This document shows positions 56,667 to 64,000 of a stretch of 64,000 nucleotides of DNA, piece by piece. The translations under genes were made by a program, and so were the position numbers. Position 1 is the stretch's first letter, and each line of letters begins with the position of its first letter. The notes below the pieces were generated by a model. It was not told the origin of the DNA, did no database searches, and saw nothing but the letters and a program-made list of their open reading frames with translations. Origin of the DNA: Pseudomonas sp. 8AS. GTDB lineage: Bacteria > Pseudomonadota > Gammaproteobacteria > Pseudomonadales > Pseudomonadaceae. The stretch lies in assembly GCF_902506505.1 (NCBI RefSeq), contig NZ_LR733406.1:1512525-1576524 (forward strand), read 5' to 3'.

Positions 56667-57125
56667 ATGGCCAGAATTCGCAACAGACGCAAGCCAGTCT
56701 CCGAGATGAACGTCGTGCCCTATATCGACGTTATGCTGGTGCTGCTGGTGATCTTCATGGTGACCGCGCCGATGCTCAACCAGGGGGTCAAGGTCGACCT
56801 GCCCAAGGTGTCCAGCGAAGCCCTGCCGCAGGACAACGATGCCCGCGTGCTGACCATTTCCATCAAGGCCGACAAGACCTACTACTGGACCATGGGTTCG
56901 GAAGTCGATCCGGACCAGGGCAAGGACAGCGAGACCGCGTCCACCCTGGAGCAACTGGTGGCCGCGACCACCGGGATCATGGCCGAGAACAGCCGCCAGG
57001 GTAAGAAGGTGCAGGTCTTCGTGCGTGGCGACAAGGCGGTCGACTACGGCTCGGTGATGGCCGTGATGGGTGGCTTGCAGCAGGCCGGCGTGGGTAACGT
57101 CGGGCTGATCACCGAGGCGCCCTGA
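56667..57125 (+). CDS. tolR: TolR, Tol-Pal energy-coupling subunit
   Basis: 152 residues of the ExbD/TolR family. A short cytoplasmic tail is followed by one membrane helix (VPYIDVMLVLLVIFMVTAPML) with the proton-path Asp, then a periplasmic domain (~60-152). The last base of its stop is the first base of the tolA ATG, so the two are coupled. Confidence 0.97.
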   Translation: MARIRNRRKPVSEMNVVPYIDVMLVLLVIFMVTAPMLNQGVKVDLPKVSSEALPQDNDARVLTISIKADKTYYWTMGSEVDPDQGKDSETASTLEQLVAATTGIMAENSRQGKKVQVFVRGDKAVDYGSVMAVMGGLQQAGVGNVGLITEAP

Positions 57126-58069
57126 TGCAGCAGAGCGCGCGCTCCTCCTCGGAAAGCTATTTCTGGCCGACCATCTGGGCCGTGGCTCTGCACGTCCTGA
57201 TGTTTGCCATGCTGTTCGTCAGCTTCCATTTCGCTCCCGACTTGCCGCCGGCCAAGCCGATCGTCCAGGCGACCCTGTATCAGCTGAAGTCGCAGAGCCA
57301 GGCCACCACCCAGACCAACCAGAAGATCGCCGGCGAAGCCAAGAAGACCGCGGCGCGCCAGTACGAGGTCGAGCAGCTCGAGGCGAAGAAGCAGGAACAG
57401 AAGAAGCAGGAAGCCGCGGAACAAAAGAAAGCCGAGGCGGCCAAACAGGCGGAAGTGGCCGAGAAGAAGGCCGAGGCGAAGAAGGCTGAGGAAGCCAAGA
57501 AGGCCGAGCAGAAGAAGCTCGCCGATATCGCCAAGAAGAAATCCGAGGAAGAGAAGAAGAAAGCGGCCGAGGAAGCCAAGAAAAAGGCGGCCGAGGCGGC
57601 GAAGAAGAAAGCTGCGGAAGAGGCCAAGAAGAAGGCCGCAGCCGAAGCAGCCAAGAAAAAGGCCCAGGAAGCGGCGCGCAAGGCGGCCGAGGACAAGAAG
57701 GCGCAGGCGCTGGCCGAGCTGTTGTCCGACACCACCGAGCGCCAGCAGGCGCTGGCCGACGAGGTCGGCGATCAGGTTGCGGGTAACTTCGATGACCTGA
57801 TTCGTCAGCTGGTTTCGCAGAACTGGAGTCGACCACCGACTGCCCGTAACGGGATGAGCGTAGTAGTGCAGATCAACATGCTGCCCGATGGCACCATTAC
57901 CAATGCGACGGTGGCCAAGTCCAGTGGTGATTCGGCTTTCGACAATTCGGCGGTCACTGCCGTACGCAACGTCGGTCGTATCGTGGAAATGCAGGGTGTG
58001 AGTCCGGCGGACTTCGCCCCCTATCGTTCGTTTAAGATGACCTTTACACCAGAGGATCTGGACCTGTGA
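57125..58069 (+). CDS. tolA: TolA, periplasm-spanning Tol-Pal protein
   Basis: 314 residues. One N-terminal membrane helix ([18 protein letters not shown]) contacts TolQ-TolR. A long Ala/Lys/Glu-rich helix (~65-200) consists of short repeats such as [15 protein letters not shown]. The globular C-terminal domain (~205-314) has [16 protein letters not shown] and [21 protein letters not shown], the TolA-III/TonB-like fold that contacts TolB and Pal. The repeat tract length varies naturally in this gene. It overlaps tolB by four bases. Confidence 0.97.
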   Translation: MQQSARSSSESYFWPTIWAVALHVLMFAMLFVSFHFAPDLPPAKPIVQATLYQLKSQSQATTQTNQKIAGEAKKTAARQYEVEQLEAKKQEQKKQEAAEQKKAEAAKQAEVAEKKAEAKKAEEAKKAEQKKLADIAKKKSEEEKKKAAEEAKKKAAEAAKKKAAEEAKKKAAAEAAKKKAQEAARKAAEDKKAQALAELLSDTTERQQALADEVGDQVAGNFDDLIRQLVSQNWSRPPTARNGMSVVVQINMLPDGTITNATVAKSSGDSAFDNSAVTAVRNVGRIVEMQGVSPADFAPYRSFKMTFTPEDLDL

Positions 58070-59367
58070 TCACTATCCTTCGAGGCTTGCTCGTTGTTCT
58101 CTGCTGCGTTGCCGGCCTGGCCGTGGCCGAGGAGAAGAACATCCGGATTACCACCGGCTCCGACCGGGCCATCCCGATTGCCGTGGTGCCGTTCGGCTGG
58201 ACCGGCGGCACCGTGCTGCCCGAGGACATGGCCACCATCATCGGCAATGACCTGCGCAACTCCGGCATGTACGAGCCGATTCCGCGGCAGAACATGATCA
58301 GCCTGCCGACCCAGGCCGGCGAAATCATCTACCGCGACTGGCAGGCCCTGGGCGCCCAGTACATCCTGGTCGGCAGCATCGCGCCGGCCGGTGGCCGCCT
58401 GCAGGTGCAGTTCGCCCTGTTCAACGTGGCGACCCAGCAGCAGATCGTCGCCGGTACCGTTGGCGGTACCCCGGACCAGCTGCGCGACATGGCCCACCAC
58501 GTGGCCGACCAGTCGTTCGAGAAGCTCACCGGCATCAAGGGCGCCTATTCGACCAAGATGCTCTACGTCACCGCCGAGCGCTTCTCGGTCAACAACACCC
58601 GTTACACCCTGCAGCGTTCCGACTACGACGGCGCCCGCGGCGTGACCCTGCTGCAGTCGCGCGAGCCGATCCTGTCGCCGCGCTATGCGCCGGATGGCCG
58701 GCGCATCGCCTACGTGTCGTTCGAGCAGCGTCGCCCGCGCATCTTCATCCAGCACATCGACACCGGCCGCCGCGAGCAGATCACCAACTTCCAGGGCCTG
58801 AACGGCGCGCCGGCCTGGTCGCCGGACGGCAATCGCTTGGCCTTCGTGCTGTCCAAGGACGGCAACCCGGAAATCTACGTGATGAACCTCGGCAGCCGCC
58901 AGCTGCAGCGCGTGACCAATCACTACGCCATCGATACCGAACCCTTCTGGGGCAAGGATGGCCAGACCCTGTACTTCACCTCGGACCGCGCCGGCAAGCC
59001 GCAGATCTACAAGCAGAACATCACCGGCGGCGAAGCGCAGCGCGTGACCTTCACCGGTAACTACAACGCCAACCCGAAACTCTCGGCAGACGAGAAGACC
59101 CTGGTGATGATCCATCGTCAGGATGGCTTCACCAACTTCAAGGTGGCGGCCCAGGACCTGGTAACCAGCCGCTTGCGCATCCTTTCGGAAACCAGCCTGG
59201 ACGATTCGCCCACTGTCGCGCCCAATGGCACCATGTTAATCTACGCCACCCGCCAGCAGGGCCGTGGAGTACTGATGCTCGTGTCTACCAACGGGCGTGT
59301 CAGGCTCCCGATTCCCACCGCACAAGGTGATGTCCGGGAACCGTCCTGGTCTCCTTACCTGAACTGA
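58066..59367 (+). CDS. tolB: TolB, periplasmic beta-propeller of the Tol-Pal system
   Basis: 433 residues from GTG 58066. The signal peptide spans ~1-21 ([17 protein letters not shown]). An N-terminal domain (~22-165) carries the TolA box region, and the six-bladed propeller has repeated phrases such as [36 protein letters not shown] and [17 protein letters not shown]. TolB shuttles between TolA and Pal. It overlaps tolA by four bases. Confidence 0.98.
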   Translation: MITILRGLLVVLCCVAGLAVAEEKNIRITTGSDRAIPIAVVPFGWTGGTVLPEDMATIIGNDLRNSGMYEPIPRQNMISLPTQAGEIIYRDWQALGAQYILVGSIAPAGGRLQVQFALFNVATQQQIVAGTVGGTPDQLRDMAHHVADQSFEKLTGIKGAYSTKMLYVTAERFSVNNTRYTLQRSDYDGARGVTLLQSREPILSPRYAPDGRRIAYVSFEQRRPRIFIQHIDTGRREQITNFQGLNGAPAWSPDGNRLAFVLSKDGNPEIYVMNLGSRQLQRVTNHYAIDTEPFWGKDGQTLYFTSDRAGKPQIYKQNITGGEAQRVTFTGNYNANPKLSADEKTLVMIHRQDGFTNFKVAAQDLVTSRLRILSETSLDDSPTVAPNGTMLIYATRQQGRGVLMLVSTNGRVRLPIPTAQGDVREPSWSPYLN

Positions 59368-59422
59368 TGCGGTAACCACACACTCGCTTTAAACACACCT
59401 AGAAATCATTAGGAGTTACACC

Positions 59423-59917
59423 ATGGAAATGCTGAAATTTGGCAAATTTGCCGCTCTGGGCCTGGCTCTGGCCGTGGCTGTTGGTTGCTCGTCCAAAGGC
59501 GGCGACAACGCTGGCGAAGGCGCTGTTGACCCGAACGCCGGCTACAACGCCAACGGCAACGTCGACGGTTCCCTGAGCGAAGAAGCCGCTCTGCGCGCCA
59601 TCACCACCTTCTACTTCGAATACGACAGCTCCGACCTGAAGCCGGAAGCCATGCGCGCCCTCGACGTACACGCCAAGGACCTGAAAGGCAACGGCGCTCG
59701 CGTCGTTCTGGAAGGCCACACCGACGAGCGCGGTACCCGTGAGTACAACATGGCTCTGGGCGAGCGTCGCGCCAATGCCGTTCAGCGCTACCTGGTTCTG
59801 CAGGGCGTTTCCCCGGCTCAGCTGGAACTGGTTTCCTACGGTGAAGAGCGTCCGGTTGCCACTGGCAGCGAAGAGCAGTCCTGGGCGCAAAACCGTCGCG
59901 TCGAACTGCGTAAGTAA
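59423..59917 (+). CDS. pal: Peptidoglycan-associated lipoprotein Pal (OprL)
   Basis: 164 residues. The lipobox LAVAVGC puts the lipidated Cys at 22, anchoring Pal in the outer membrane. The OmpA-like domain (~62-164) has [36 protein letters not shown] with the peptidoglycan-binding Asp and Arg, and a final [13 protein letters not shown] precedes the ATG. In P. aeruginosa the product is known as OprL. Its codon use is biased toward highly expressed genes, unlike its neighbours. Confidence 0.98.
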   Translation: MEMLKFGKFAALGLALAVAVGCSSKGGDNAGEGAVDPNAGYNANGNVDGSLSEEAALRAITTFYFEYDSSDLKPEAMRALDVHAKDLKGNGARVVLEGHTDERGTREYNMALGERRANAVQRYLVLQGVSPAQLELVSYGEERPVATGSEEQSWAQNRRVELRK

Positions 59918-59923
59918 TTCGCC

Positions 59924-60751
59924 ATGCGCAAGTGCCTTCGTGTCGTGACCTCTCTGGCTCTCGCCCTGCCGCTCGCGGCAGTGGCCGAGGTTCCCGTGGT
60001 GGATAGTAGTGCCGGCTACGGTACCAGCAGTTATCCACCGGTGGGTTATGGCACGAATGGCGCCTACGCTGGGGGCGGGGCAGCTGCCCCGGCCTCGGCG
60101 CAGGGCGAGCTGTTCATGCAACTGCAACAGATGCAGCAGGAAATTGCCCAGCTGCGTGGCATGGTTGAAGAACAGCAGAACCAGATCGAGCGCCTCAAGC
60201 AGGAAAGCTTGTCGCGTTACCAGGACCTGGACAGCCGTCTGGCTGGTGGTGCCGCAGGCGCCGCAGCTCCTACCCAGAATTCTCCAGCCGCTGGCGCAAT
60301 CGATGCCGGCGCTGCTCCAACGGCTCCGGCACAGCAGGCTCCTGCTGCGCCAGCCGGCAATGAACCGGCCGACCCGGCGAAGGAAAAGCTGTATTACGAC
60401 GCTGCCTTCGACCTGATCAAGGCCAAGGACTTCGACAAGGCCAGCCAGGCCTTTGGCGCCTTCCTGCGCAAATACCCGAACAGCCAGTATGCCGGCAACG
60501 CCCAGTACTGGCTGGGCGAGGTCAACCTGGCCAAGGGCGACCTGCAGGGCGCCGGCAAGGCCTTCGCCCAGGTCAGCGTGACCTATCCGACCCATGCCAA
60601 GGTGCCGGATTCGCTGTTCAAGCTGGCCGATGTCGAGCAGCGCCTGGGCAATACCGAAAAAGCCAAGGGCATCCTGCGCCAGCTGATCGCCCAGTTCCCC
60701 GGCTCCTCGGCTGCGCAGCTGGCCCAGCGCGACCTGCAACGCCTGCCCTGA
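59924..60751 (+). CDS. cpoB: CpoB (YbgF), Tol-linked cell-division coordinator
   Basis: 275 residues. The signal peptide ends near residue 21 (LALALPLAAVAE). A coiled coil at ~62-105 (LFMQLQQMQQEIAQLRGMVEEQQNQIERLKQE) forms the trimer stalk. A Pro/Ala-rich linker follows, then TPR repeats from ~148 (AAFDLIKAKDFDKASQAFGAFL, YWLGEVNLAKGDLQ). CpoB coordinates peptidoglycan synthesis with outer-membrane constriction. It is six bases after pal and followed by a terminator. Confidence 0.95.
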   Translation: MRKCLRVVTSLALALPLAAVAEVPVVDSSAGYGTSSYPPVGYGTNGAYAGGGAAAPASAQGELFMQLQQMQQEIAQLRGMVEEQQNQIERLKQESLSRYQDLDSRLAGGAAGAAAPTQNSPAAGAIDAGAAPTAPAQQAPAAPAGNEPADPAKEKLYYDAAFDLIKAKDFDKASQAFGAFLRKYPNSQYAGNAQYWLGEVNLAKGDLQGAGKAFAQVSVTYPTHAKVPDSLFKLADVEQRLGNTEKAKGILRQLIAQFPGSSAAQLAQRDLQRLP

Positions 60752-60771
60752 TCGAGCGGTGTACTGCTCAG

Positions 60772-60798
60772 AAAACCCGCGCTTGTCGCGGGTTTTTT
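60772..60798 (+). terminator. Rho-independent terminator after cpoB
   Basis: AAAACCCGCG (60772-60781) pairs with CGCGGGTTTT (60787-60796), loop CTTGT, followed by further T. It ends the tol-pal-cpoB unit. Confidence 0.93.
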
Positions 60799-60945
60799 AT
60801 GTCCTGCCCTCCGTGGCAGCCACCCTGCGGGTCGTCGCCTGCGCGACGTTAAAAATGTCTCCCGGATTTTTTTCGTTTAGAATCGTTGCCCCCTTTCCCG
60901 CAACGGAGGCGGATGGCCTGTTTCGCCGTCACGCCCGGTGCCGAT

Positions 60946-61593
60946 ATGCAAGAAACCCTGCGCATTACCGAGATTTTCTACTCGTTGCAGGGCGAAACGC
61001 GCACCAGTGGCCTGCCCACTGTGTTCGTTCGCCTGACCGGCTGCCCGCTGCGCTGCCAGTACTGCGACACCGCCTACGCCTTCAGTGGCGGCGAGATCAT
61101 CAGCCTGGACGCCATCTGCGCCCAGGTCGCCAGCTACAAGCCGCGCTATGTCTGCGTCACCGGCGGTGAGCCGCTGGCCCAGCCCAACTGCATCCCGCTG
61201 CTCCAGCGCCTGTGCGATGCCGGCTACCAGGTGTCACTGGAGACCAGTGGCGCCCTGGATATCTCCGCCACCGACCCGCGCGTCAGTCGCGTGGTCGACC
61301 TGAAGACCCCGGGTTCAGCGGAAGTCTCGCGCAATCTCTACAGCAACCTGGATCAGCTGACCGGCAATGATCAGGTCAAGTTCGTCATCTGTTCGCGCGA
61401 GGACTACGACTGGGCCGTGTCCAAGCTGATCGAATACCGCCTCGACCAGCGCGCCGGCGAAGTGCTGTTCTCGCCCAGCCACCAGCAGGTCAGCGCCCGT
61501 GATCTGGCGCAGTGGATAGTCGCCGACAACCTGCCGGTACGTTTCCAGCTGCAGCTGCACAAGCTGCTGTGGAACGATGAGCCCGGCCACTGA
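60946..61593 (+). CDS. queE: 7-carboxy-7-deazaguanine synthase QueE
   Basis: 215 residues from ATG 60946, the start that gives [17 protein letters not shown]; longer frames begin in the leader. The radical-SAM cluster motif CPLRCQYC (C-x3-C-x2-C) is intact, and [10 protein letters not shown] is the SAM-contact GGE motif. QueE rearranges carboxy-tetrahydropterin to CDG in queuosine synthesis, feeding QueC encoded 14 bases downstream. No preQ1 riboswitch was recognised upstream. Confidence 0.95.
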   Translation: MQETLRITEIFYSLQGETRTSGLPTVFVRLTGCPLRCQYCDTAYAFSGGEIISLDAICAQVASYKPRYVCVTGGEPLAQPNCIPLLQRLCDAGYQVSLETSGALDISATDPRVSRVVDLKTPGSAEVSRNLYSNLDQLTGNDQVKFVICSREDYDWAVSKLIEYRLDQRAGEVLFSPSHQQVSARDLAQWIVADNLPVRFQLQLHKLLWNDEPGH

Positions 61594-61607
61594 TTGAGGG
61601 TACTGAG

Positions 61608-62282
61608 ATGACTGACAAGAAAGCCGTCGTGCTGCTGTCCGGTGGCCTCGATTCCGCCACCATCCTGGCCCAGGCCAAGGCCGCGGGCTTTGCCTGCTAC
61701 AGCATGAGTTTCGACTATGGCCAGCGCCACCGCGCCGAGCTGCAGGCGGCCGAGCGGGTGGCGGCGCAGCTCGGCGTGATCGAGCACAAGGTGGTCGGCC
61801 TGAATCTCAATGGCATTGGCGGTTCGGCCCTGACCGACAGCTCGATTGCGGTGCCCGAAGGCCCCACCGAAGGCATTCCGGTGACCTATGTGCCGGCCCG
61901 CAACACGGTGTTCCTCGCCCTGGCCCTGGGCTGGGCCGAGGTGCTGGGAGCGCACGACATCTTCATCGGGGTCAACGCGGTCGACTATTCCGGTTACCCG
62001 GATTGCCGTCCCGAGTTCATCGCCGCGTTTGAGCGGGTGGCCAACCTGGCGACCCGCGAAGGCGTGGAGGGCGAGGGCTTTCGCATCCAGGCGCCGCTGC
62101 AGGCCCTGAGCAAGGCGCAGATCGTGGCGATCGGCATGCAGCTCGGCGTCGATTACGGGCTGACGGTGTCCTGCTATCAGGCCGATGACGAAGGACGCGC
62201 CTGCGGCAAATGCGACAGCTGCCGGCTGCGTGCCGCGGGCTTCAGCGCCGCCGGTGTGGCCGATCCGACCCGCTATCGCTAA
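61608..62282 (+). CDS. queC: 7-cyano-7-deazaguanine synthase QueC
   Basis: 224 residues. The PP-loop ATP site is [18 protein letters not shown]. The C-terminal zinc site is in [14 protein letters not shown], with the preceding Cys in [11 protein letters not shown]. QueC converts CDG to preQ0 with ATP and ammonia. It forms an operon with queE. Confidence 0.97.
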   Translation: MTDKKAVVLLSGGLDSATILAQAKAAGFACYSMSFDYGQRHRAELQAAERVAAQLGVIEHKVVGLNLNGIGGSALTDSSIAVPEGPTEGIPVTYVPARNTVFLALALGWAEVLGAHDIFIGVNAVDYSGYPDCRPEFIAAFERVANLATREGVEGEGFRIQAPLQALSKAQIVAIGMQLGVDYGLTVSCYQADDEGRACGKCDSCRLRAAGFSAAGVADPTRYR

Positions 62283-62300
62283 AGTTTTTTCGCGAAGGTG

Positions 62301-62328
62301 TTGATTTCCTGAATTAAATCAGTATCAT
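62301..62328 (+). promoter_or_regulatory. Promoter of the tRNA-Lys gene
   Basis: -35 TTGATT (62301-62306) and -10 TATCAT (62323-62328) with a 16-base spacer; 12 bases separate the -10 from the mature tRNA 5' end. Confidence 0.65.
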
Positions 62329-62340
62329 GCGCTCCGCATC

Positions 62341-62416
62341 GGGTCGTTAGCTCAGTTGGTAGAGCAGTTGGCTTTTAACCAATTGGTCGTAGGTTCGAAT
62401 CCTACACGACCCACCA
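62341..62416 (+). tRNA. tRNA-Lys (anticodon TTT)
   Basis: 76 bases with encoded CCA. The acceptor stem GGGTCGT pairs with ACGACCC. D-loop GCTCAGTTGGTAGAGC, anticodon stem GTTGG/CCAAT with loop CTTTTAA (anticodon TTT, 62374-62376), and T arm GTAGGTTCGAATCCTAC. It reads AAA and AAG codons. The tRNA-Lys gene at the corresponding place in P. aeruginosa is an integration site for genomic islands. Confidence 0.98.
62397..62416 (+). other. Candidate genomic-island attachment site (attB)
   Basis: The 3' end of tRNA-Lys is the known attB for PAPI-1/pKLC102-type elements in P. aeruginosa. Here the tRNA is followed directly by a terminator and nadA, with no second copy of the 3' end, so the site appears unoccupied. 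The assignment is by analogy. Confidence 0.4.
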
Positions 62417-62421
62417 AACCG

Positions 62422-62453
62422 AAAAAGAGCCAGTCGCAAGACTGGCTTTTTTT
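62422..62453 (+). terminator. Terminator after tRNA-Lys
   Basis: AGCCAGTC (62428-62435) pairs with GACTGGCT (62440-62447), loop GCAA, flanked by A5 and T7. Confidence 0.93.
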
Positions 62454-62580
62454 ATGCCCGGGGAAAATGCCCCCTTTCGTCGTCCTGGCTGGGAACCCGC
62501 CGGCTGGCTGCCGTTCTAGGGCCTGCGGGGTGAATGGTATACTGGCCGCTCGCGTACCAGCGCCCGCAGGTTTGATCACT

Positions 62581-63639
62581 ATGACGCACATTTCCGAACG
62601 CCTTTTGGTTCAAGCGCATCTCGATGCCAAGCAGCCCGTACCTTTGACGCCCGAGCAGGAAGCCTTCTATCGCAGCGAGATCGCCGCCGAGCTGAAGAAG
62701 CAGAATGCCGTGCTGGTGGCGCACTACTACTGCGATCCGGTGATCCAGGCCCTGGCCGAGGAAACCGGCGGCTGCGTCTCCGACTCCCTGGAAATGGCCC
62801 GCTTCGGCAACCAGCACCCGGCGCAGACCGTGGTGGTGGCGGGGGTCAAGTTCATGGGCGAGACGGCGAAGATCCTCAACCCGGAAAAGCGCGTGCTGAT
62901 GCCGACCCTGGAAGCCACCTGCTCGCTCGACCTGGGTTGCCCGGTGGACGAGTTCTCGGCCTTCTGCGACCAGCATCCGGAACGTACCGTGGTGGTCTAT
63001 GCCAACACCTCGGCGGCGGTGAAGGCGCGCGCCGACTGGGTGGTGACCTCCAGTTGCGCCCTGGAAATCGTCGAAAGCCTGATGGATAACGGCGAAACCA
63101 TCCTCTGGGCACCGGACCAGCATCTGGGCCGTTACATCCAGCGCGAGACCGGCGCCGACATGCTGCTGTGGGACGGTGCCTGCATCGTCCATGAGGAGTT
63201 CAAGGCCAAGCAGCTGCACGACATGAAGGCGCTGTATCCGGATGCCGCTGTGCTGGTACACCCGGAGTCGCCGGAAGCGGTGATCGAGCTGGCCGATGCG
63301 GTGGGCTCCACCAGCCAGCTGATCAAGGCGGCGCAGACCCTGCCGAACCAGACCTTCATTGTCGCCACCGACCGCGGCATCTTCTACAAGATGCAGCAGC
63401 TGTGCCCGGACAAGGTGTTCATCGAGGCACCGACCGCCGGCAATGGCGCGGCCTGCCGCAGCTGTGCGCATTGCCCGTGGATGGCCATGAACACCCTGCA
63501 GCGCACCCTGCAGTGCCTGCGCGAGGGCAGCAACGAGATCCTGGTGGAGCCGGCGCTGATACCGCGGGCGATTAAGCCGCTCAAACGCATGCTCGACTTC
63601 ACCCAGGCGGCGCGCCTGAAGTTGAGCGGCAACGCTTGA
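62581..63639 (+). CDS. nadA: Quinolinate synthase NadA
   Basis: 352 residues, an iron-sulfur enzyme that condenses iminoaspartate with dihydroxyacetone phosphate to quinolinate in NAD synthesis. Visible signatures: [24 protein letters not shown], cluster-ligand Cys in [10 protein letters not shown], a second in TSSCALEIV, and a third in the [12 protein letters not shown] segment. Start at ATG 62581 (MTHISERLL). The upstream in-frame sequence belongs to the tRNA and terminator. Confidence 0.97.
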   Translation: MTHISERLLVQAHLDAKQPVPLTPEQEAFYRSEIAAELKKQNAVLVAHYYCDPVIQALAEETGGCVSDSLEMARFGNQHPAQTVVVAGVKFMGETAKILNPEKRVLMPTLEATCSLDLGCPVDEFSAFCDQHPERTVVVYANTSAAVKARADWVVTSSCALEIVESLMDNGETILWAPDQHLGRYIQRETGADMLLWDGACIVHEEFKAKQLHDMKALYPDAAVLVHPESPEAVIELADAVGSTSQLIKAAQTLPNQTFIVATDRGIFYKMQQLCPDKVFIEAPTAGNGAACRSCAHCPWMAMNTLQRTLQCLREGSNEILVEPALIPRAIKPLKRMLDFTQAARLKLSGNA

Positions 63640-63654
63640 GGTGAGTGCAGATAT

Positions 63655-63682
63655 AAAAAGCCCGACATTGCCGGGCTTTTTT
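63655..63682. terminator. Bidirectional terminator between nadA and the M48 peptidase gene
   Basis: AAAAAGCCCG (63655-63664) pairs with CGGGCTTTTT (63672-63681). A5 on one side and T6 on the other make it usable by both converging genes. Confidence 0.92.
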
Positions 63683-63694
63683 ACGCGCGTCTGA

Positions 63695-64000
63695 TCAGCG
63701 CAGCATCTTGTCGATGGCGCGCTTCTCTTCCTGCAGCTCCTGCTGGCGTGCATCGATGCGCGAAGCCAGGGGGAAGTTGCTGCTGGCGCGGCGCTTGGCC
63801 AGGTCCAGCTGCGACAGGGCCTGGTCGTAGTCGCCGACCAGGGCGAAGAACTCGGCGCGGGCCTGGTGCAGACCGATGATGTTGCCGGCCAGACCGCGTA
63901 TCTCGGCGACCTGGTACCAGACATCCGGGTCGTGCGGGCGCGTCTTGAGCAGCTCGTTGATCGCCTGCCCGGCTTCCTTGGCCTGGTTCTGCTTGAGCAT
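63695..64000 (-). CDS. TPR-containing C-terminal part of an M48 metalloprotease (BepA-like), partial
   Basis: 102 codons reach the window edge with no confirmed start; the Met at 64000 is probably internal. The visible part is TPR-like (KEAGQAINELLKTRPHDPDVW, EFFALVGDYDQALSQLDLAKR) and ends in a basic helix (EEKRAIDKMLR). In pseudomonads the gene convergent with nadA encodes an outer-membrane-assembly M48 peptidase with C-terminal TPRs, so I infer the same here. The HExxH zinc site would lie outside the window. Confidence 0.78.
   Translation of the reverse strand: MLKQNQAKEAGQAINELLKTRPHDPDVWYQVAEIRGLAGNIIGLHQARAEFFALVGDYDQALSQLDLAKRRASSNFPLASRIDARQQELQEEKRAIDKMLR

Noticed and set aside
57400..57720. 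Tandem repeat-like AAG/GCC-rich tract
   Set aside because: It is the Ala/Lys/Glu helix of TolA, normal for the gene, and not an intergenic satellite.
60799..60945. Possible preQ1 riboswitch upstream of queE
   Set aside because: I could not find the short hairpin followed by an A-rich pseudoknot tail; only a weak TAGAAT -10-like hexamer is visible.

Overview
The window is GC-rich (roughly two thirds G+C), densely packed bacterial chromosome, almost certainly from a Pseudomonas. The strongest evidence is the right-hand third, where dps, aspS, yebC, ruvCAB, ybgC, tolQRAB, pal, cpoB, queE, queC, tRNA-Lys and nadA follow one another in the order I recall from P. aeruginosa and relatives. XenA, a PpSB1-type short LOV protein, AhpC/AhpF and KatG also read as Pseudomonas proteins. 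No rRNA, CRISPR array, prophage or intact insertion sequence was found.

Layout. 1-10 kb: the 3' end of a HerA-like ATPase gene, a small conserved protein, a truncated remnant of APS kinase (cysC) beside a secreted PHB-depolymerase-type esterase, a rubredoxin-reductase-like flavoprotein divergent from a chromate transporter (chrA), a membrane diguanylate cyclase, an Asp/Glu racemase, an RluA-family pseudouridine synthase and a periplasmic solute-binding protein. 10-21 kb: an I78 inhibitor lipoprotein; an overlapping operon of ABC ATPase, FtsX-like permease and AttH-type lipoprotein; an ABM monooxygenase; the old yellow enzyme xenA; a double ChrR cupin; a second OYE gene divergent from a MerR regulator; an HPF-like ribosome factor; and two small envelope proteins. 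21-36 kb: a NorR-type nitric oxide sensor divergent from a small glycine-zipper protein, a tandem CAP protein, a TetR regulator with a hotdog protein, katG, a YcaC-type hydrolase, a PuuB-like oxidase, a MASE3-PAS-GGDEF-EAL protein, a PL7 alginate lyase and a DUF3820 protein. 35-47 kb: ahpF/ahpC, a PilZ-like protein beside a short LOV blue-light receptor, flavodoxin with a DUF985 cupin, an overlapping trio (class II aldolase, alpha/beta hydrolase, Tat-exported DUF1569), an SDR, a SirB1-like protein, a coiled-coil membrane protein and an IS1182-type transposase fragment. 47-64 kb: a membrane/cold-shock fusion, a second diguanylate cyclase, dps, an Hpt/HD-GYP fusion, then the conserved core block.

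Themes. Oxidative and nitrosative stress functions recur (katG, ahpCF, dps, norR, two OYEs). So do cyclic-di-GMP proteins: two cyclases, one GGDEF-EAL hybrid, one HD-GYP and one PilZ-like protein. The tol-pal block builds the energised envelope-constriction machine; queE and queC make preQ0 for queuosine; ruvABC resolves Holliday junctions.

The observations most worth following are: (i) three GT-N7-AC NorR sites and a degenerate sigma-54 promoter between norR and an uncharacterised glycine-zipper gene instead of the usual NO-detoxification gene; (ii) three related palindromic elements, each lying against the 3' end of a gene; (iii) the short LOV photoreceptor; (iv) a tRNA-Lys locus that looks like an unoccupied integration site; and (v) a CAP protein made of a degenerate and an intact copy. 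I see no single large novel system; the window is mostly core genome with small unexplained cassettes.
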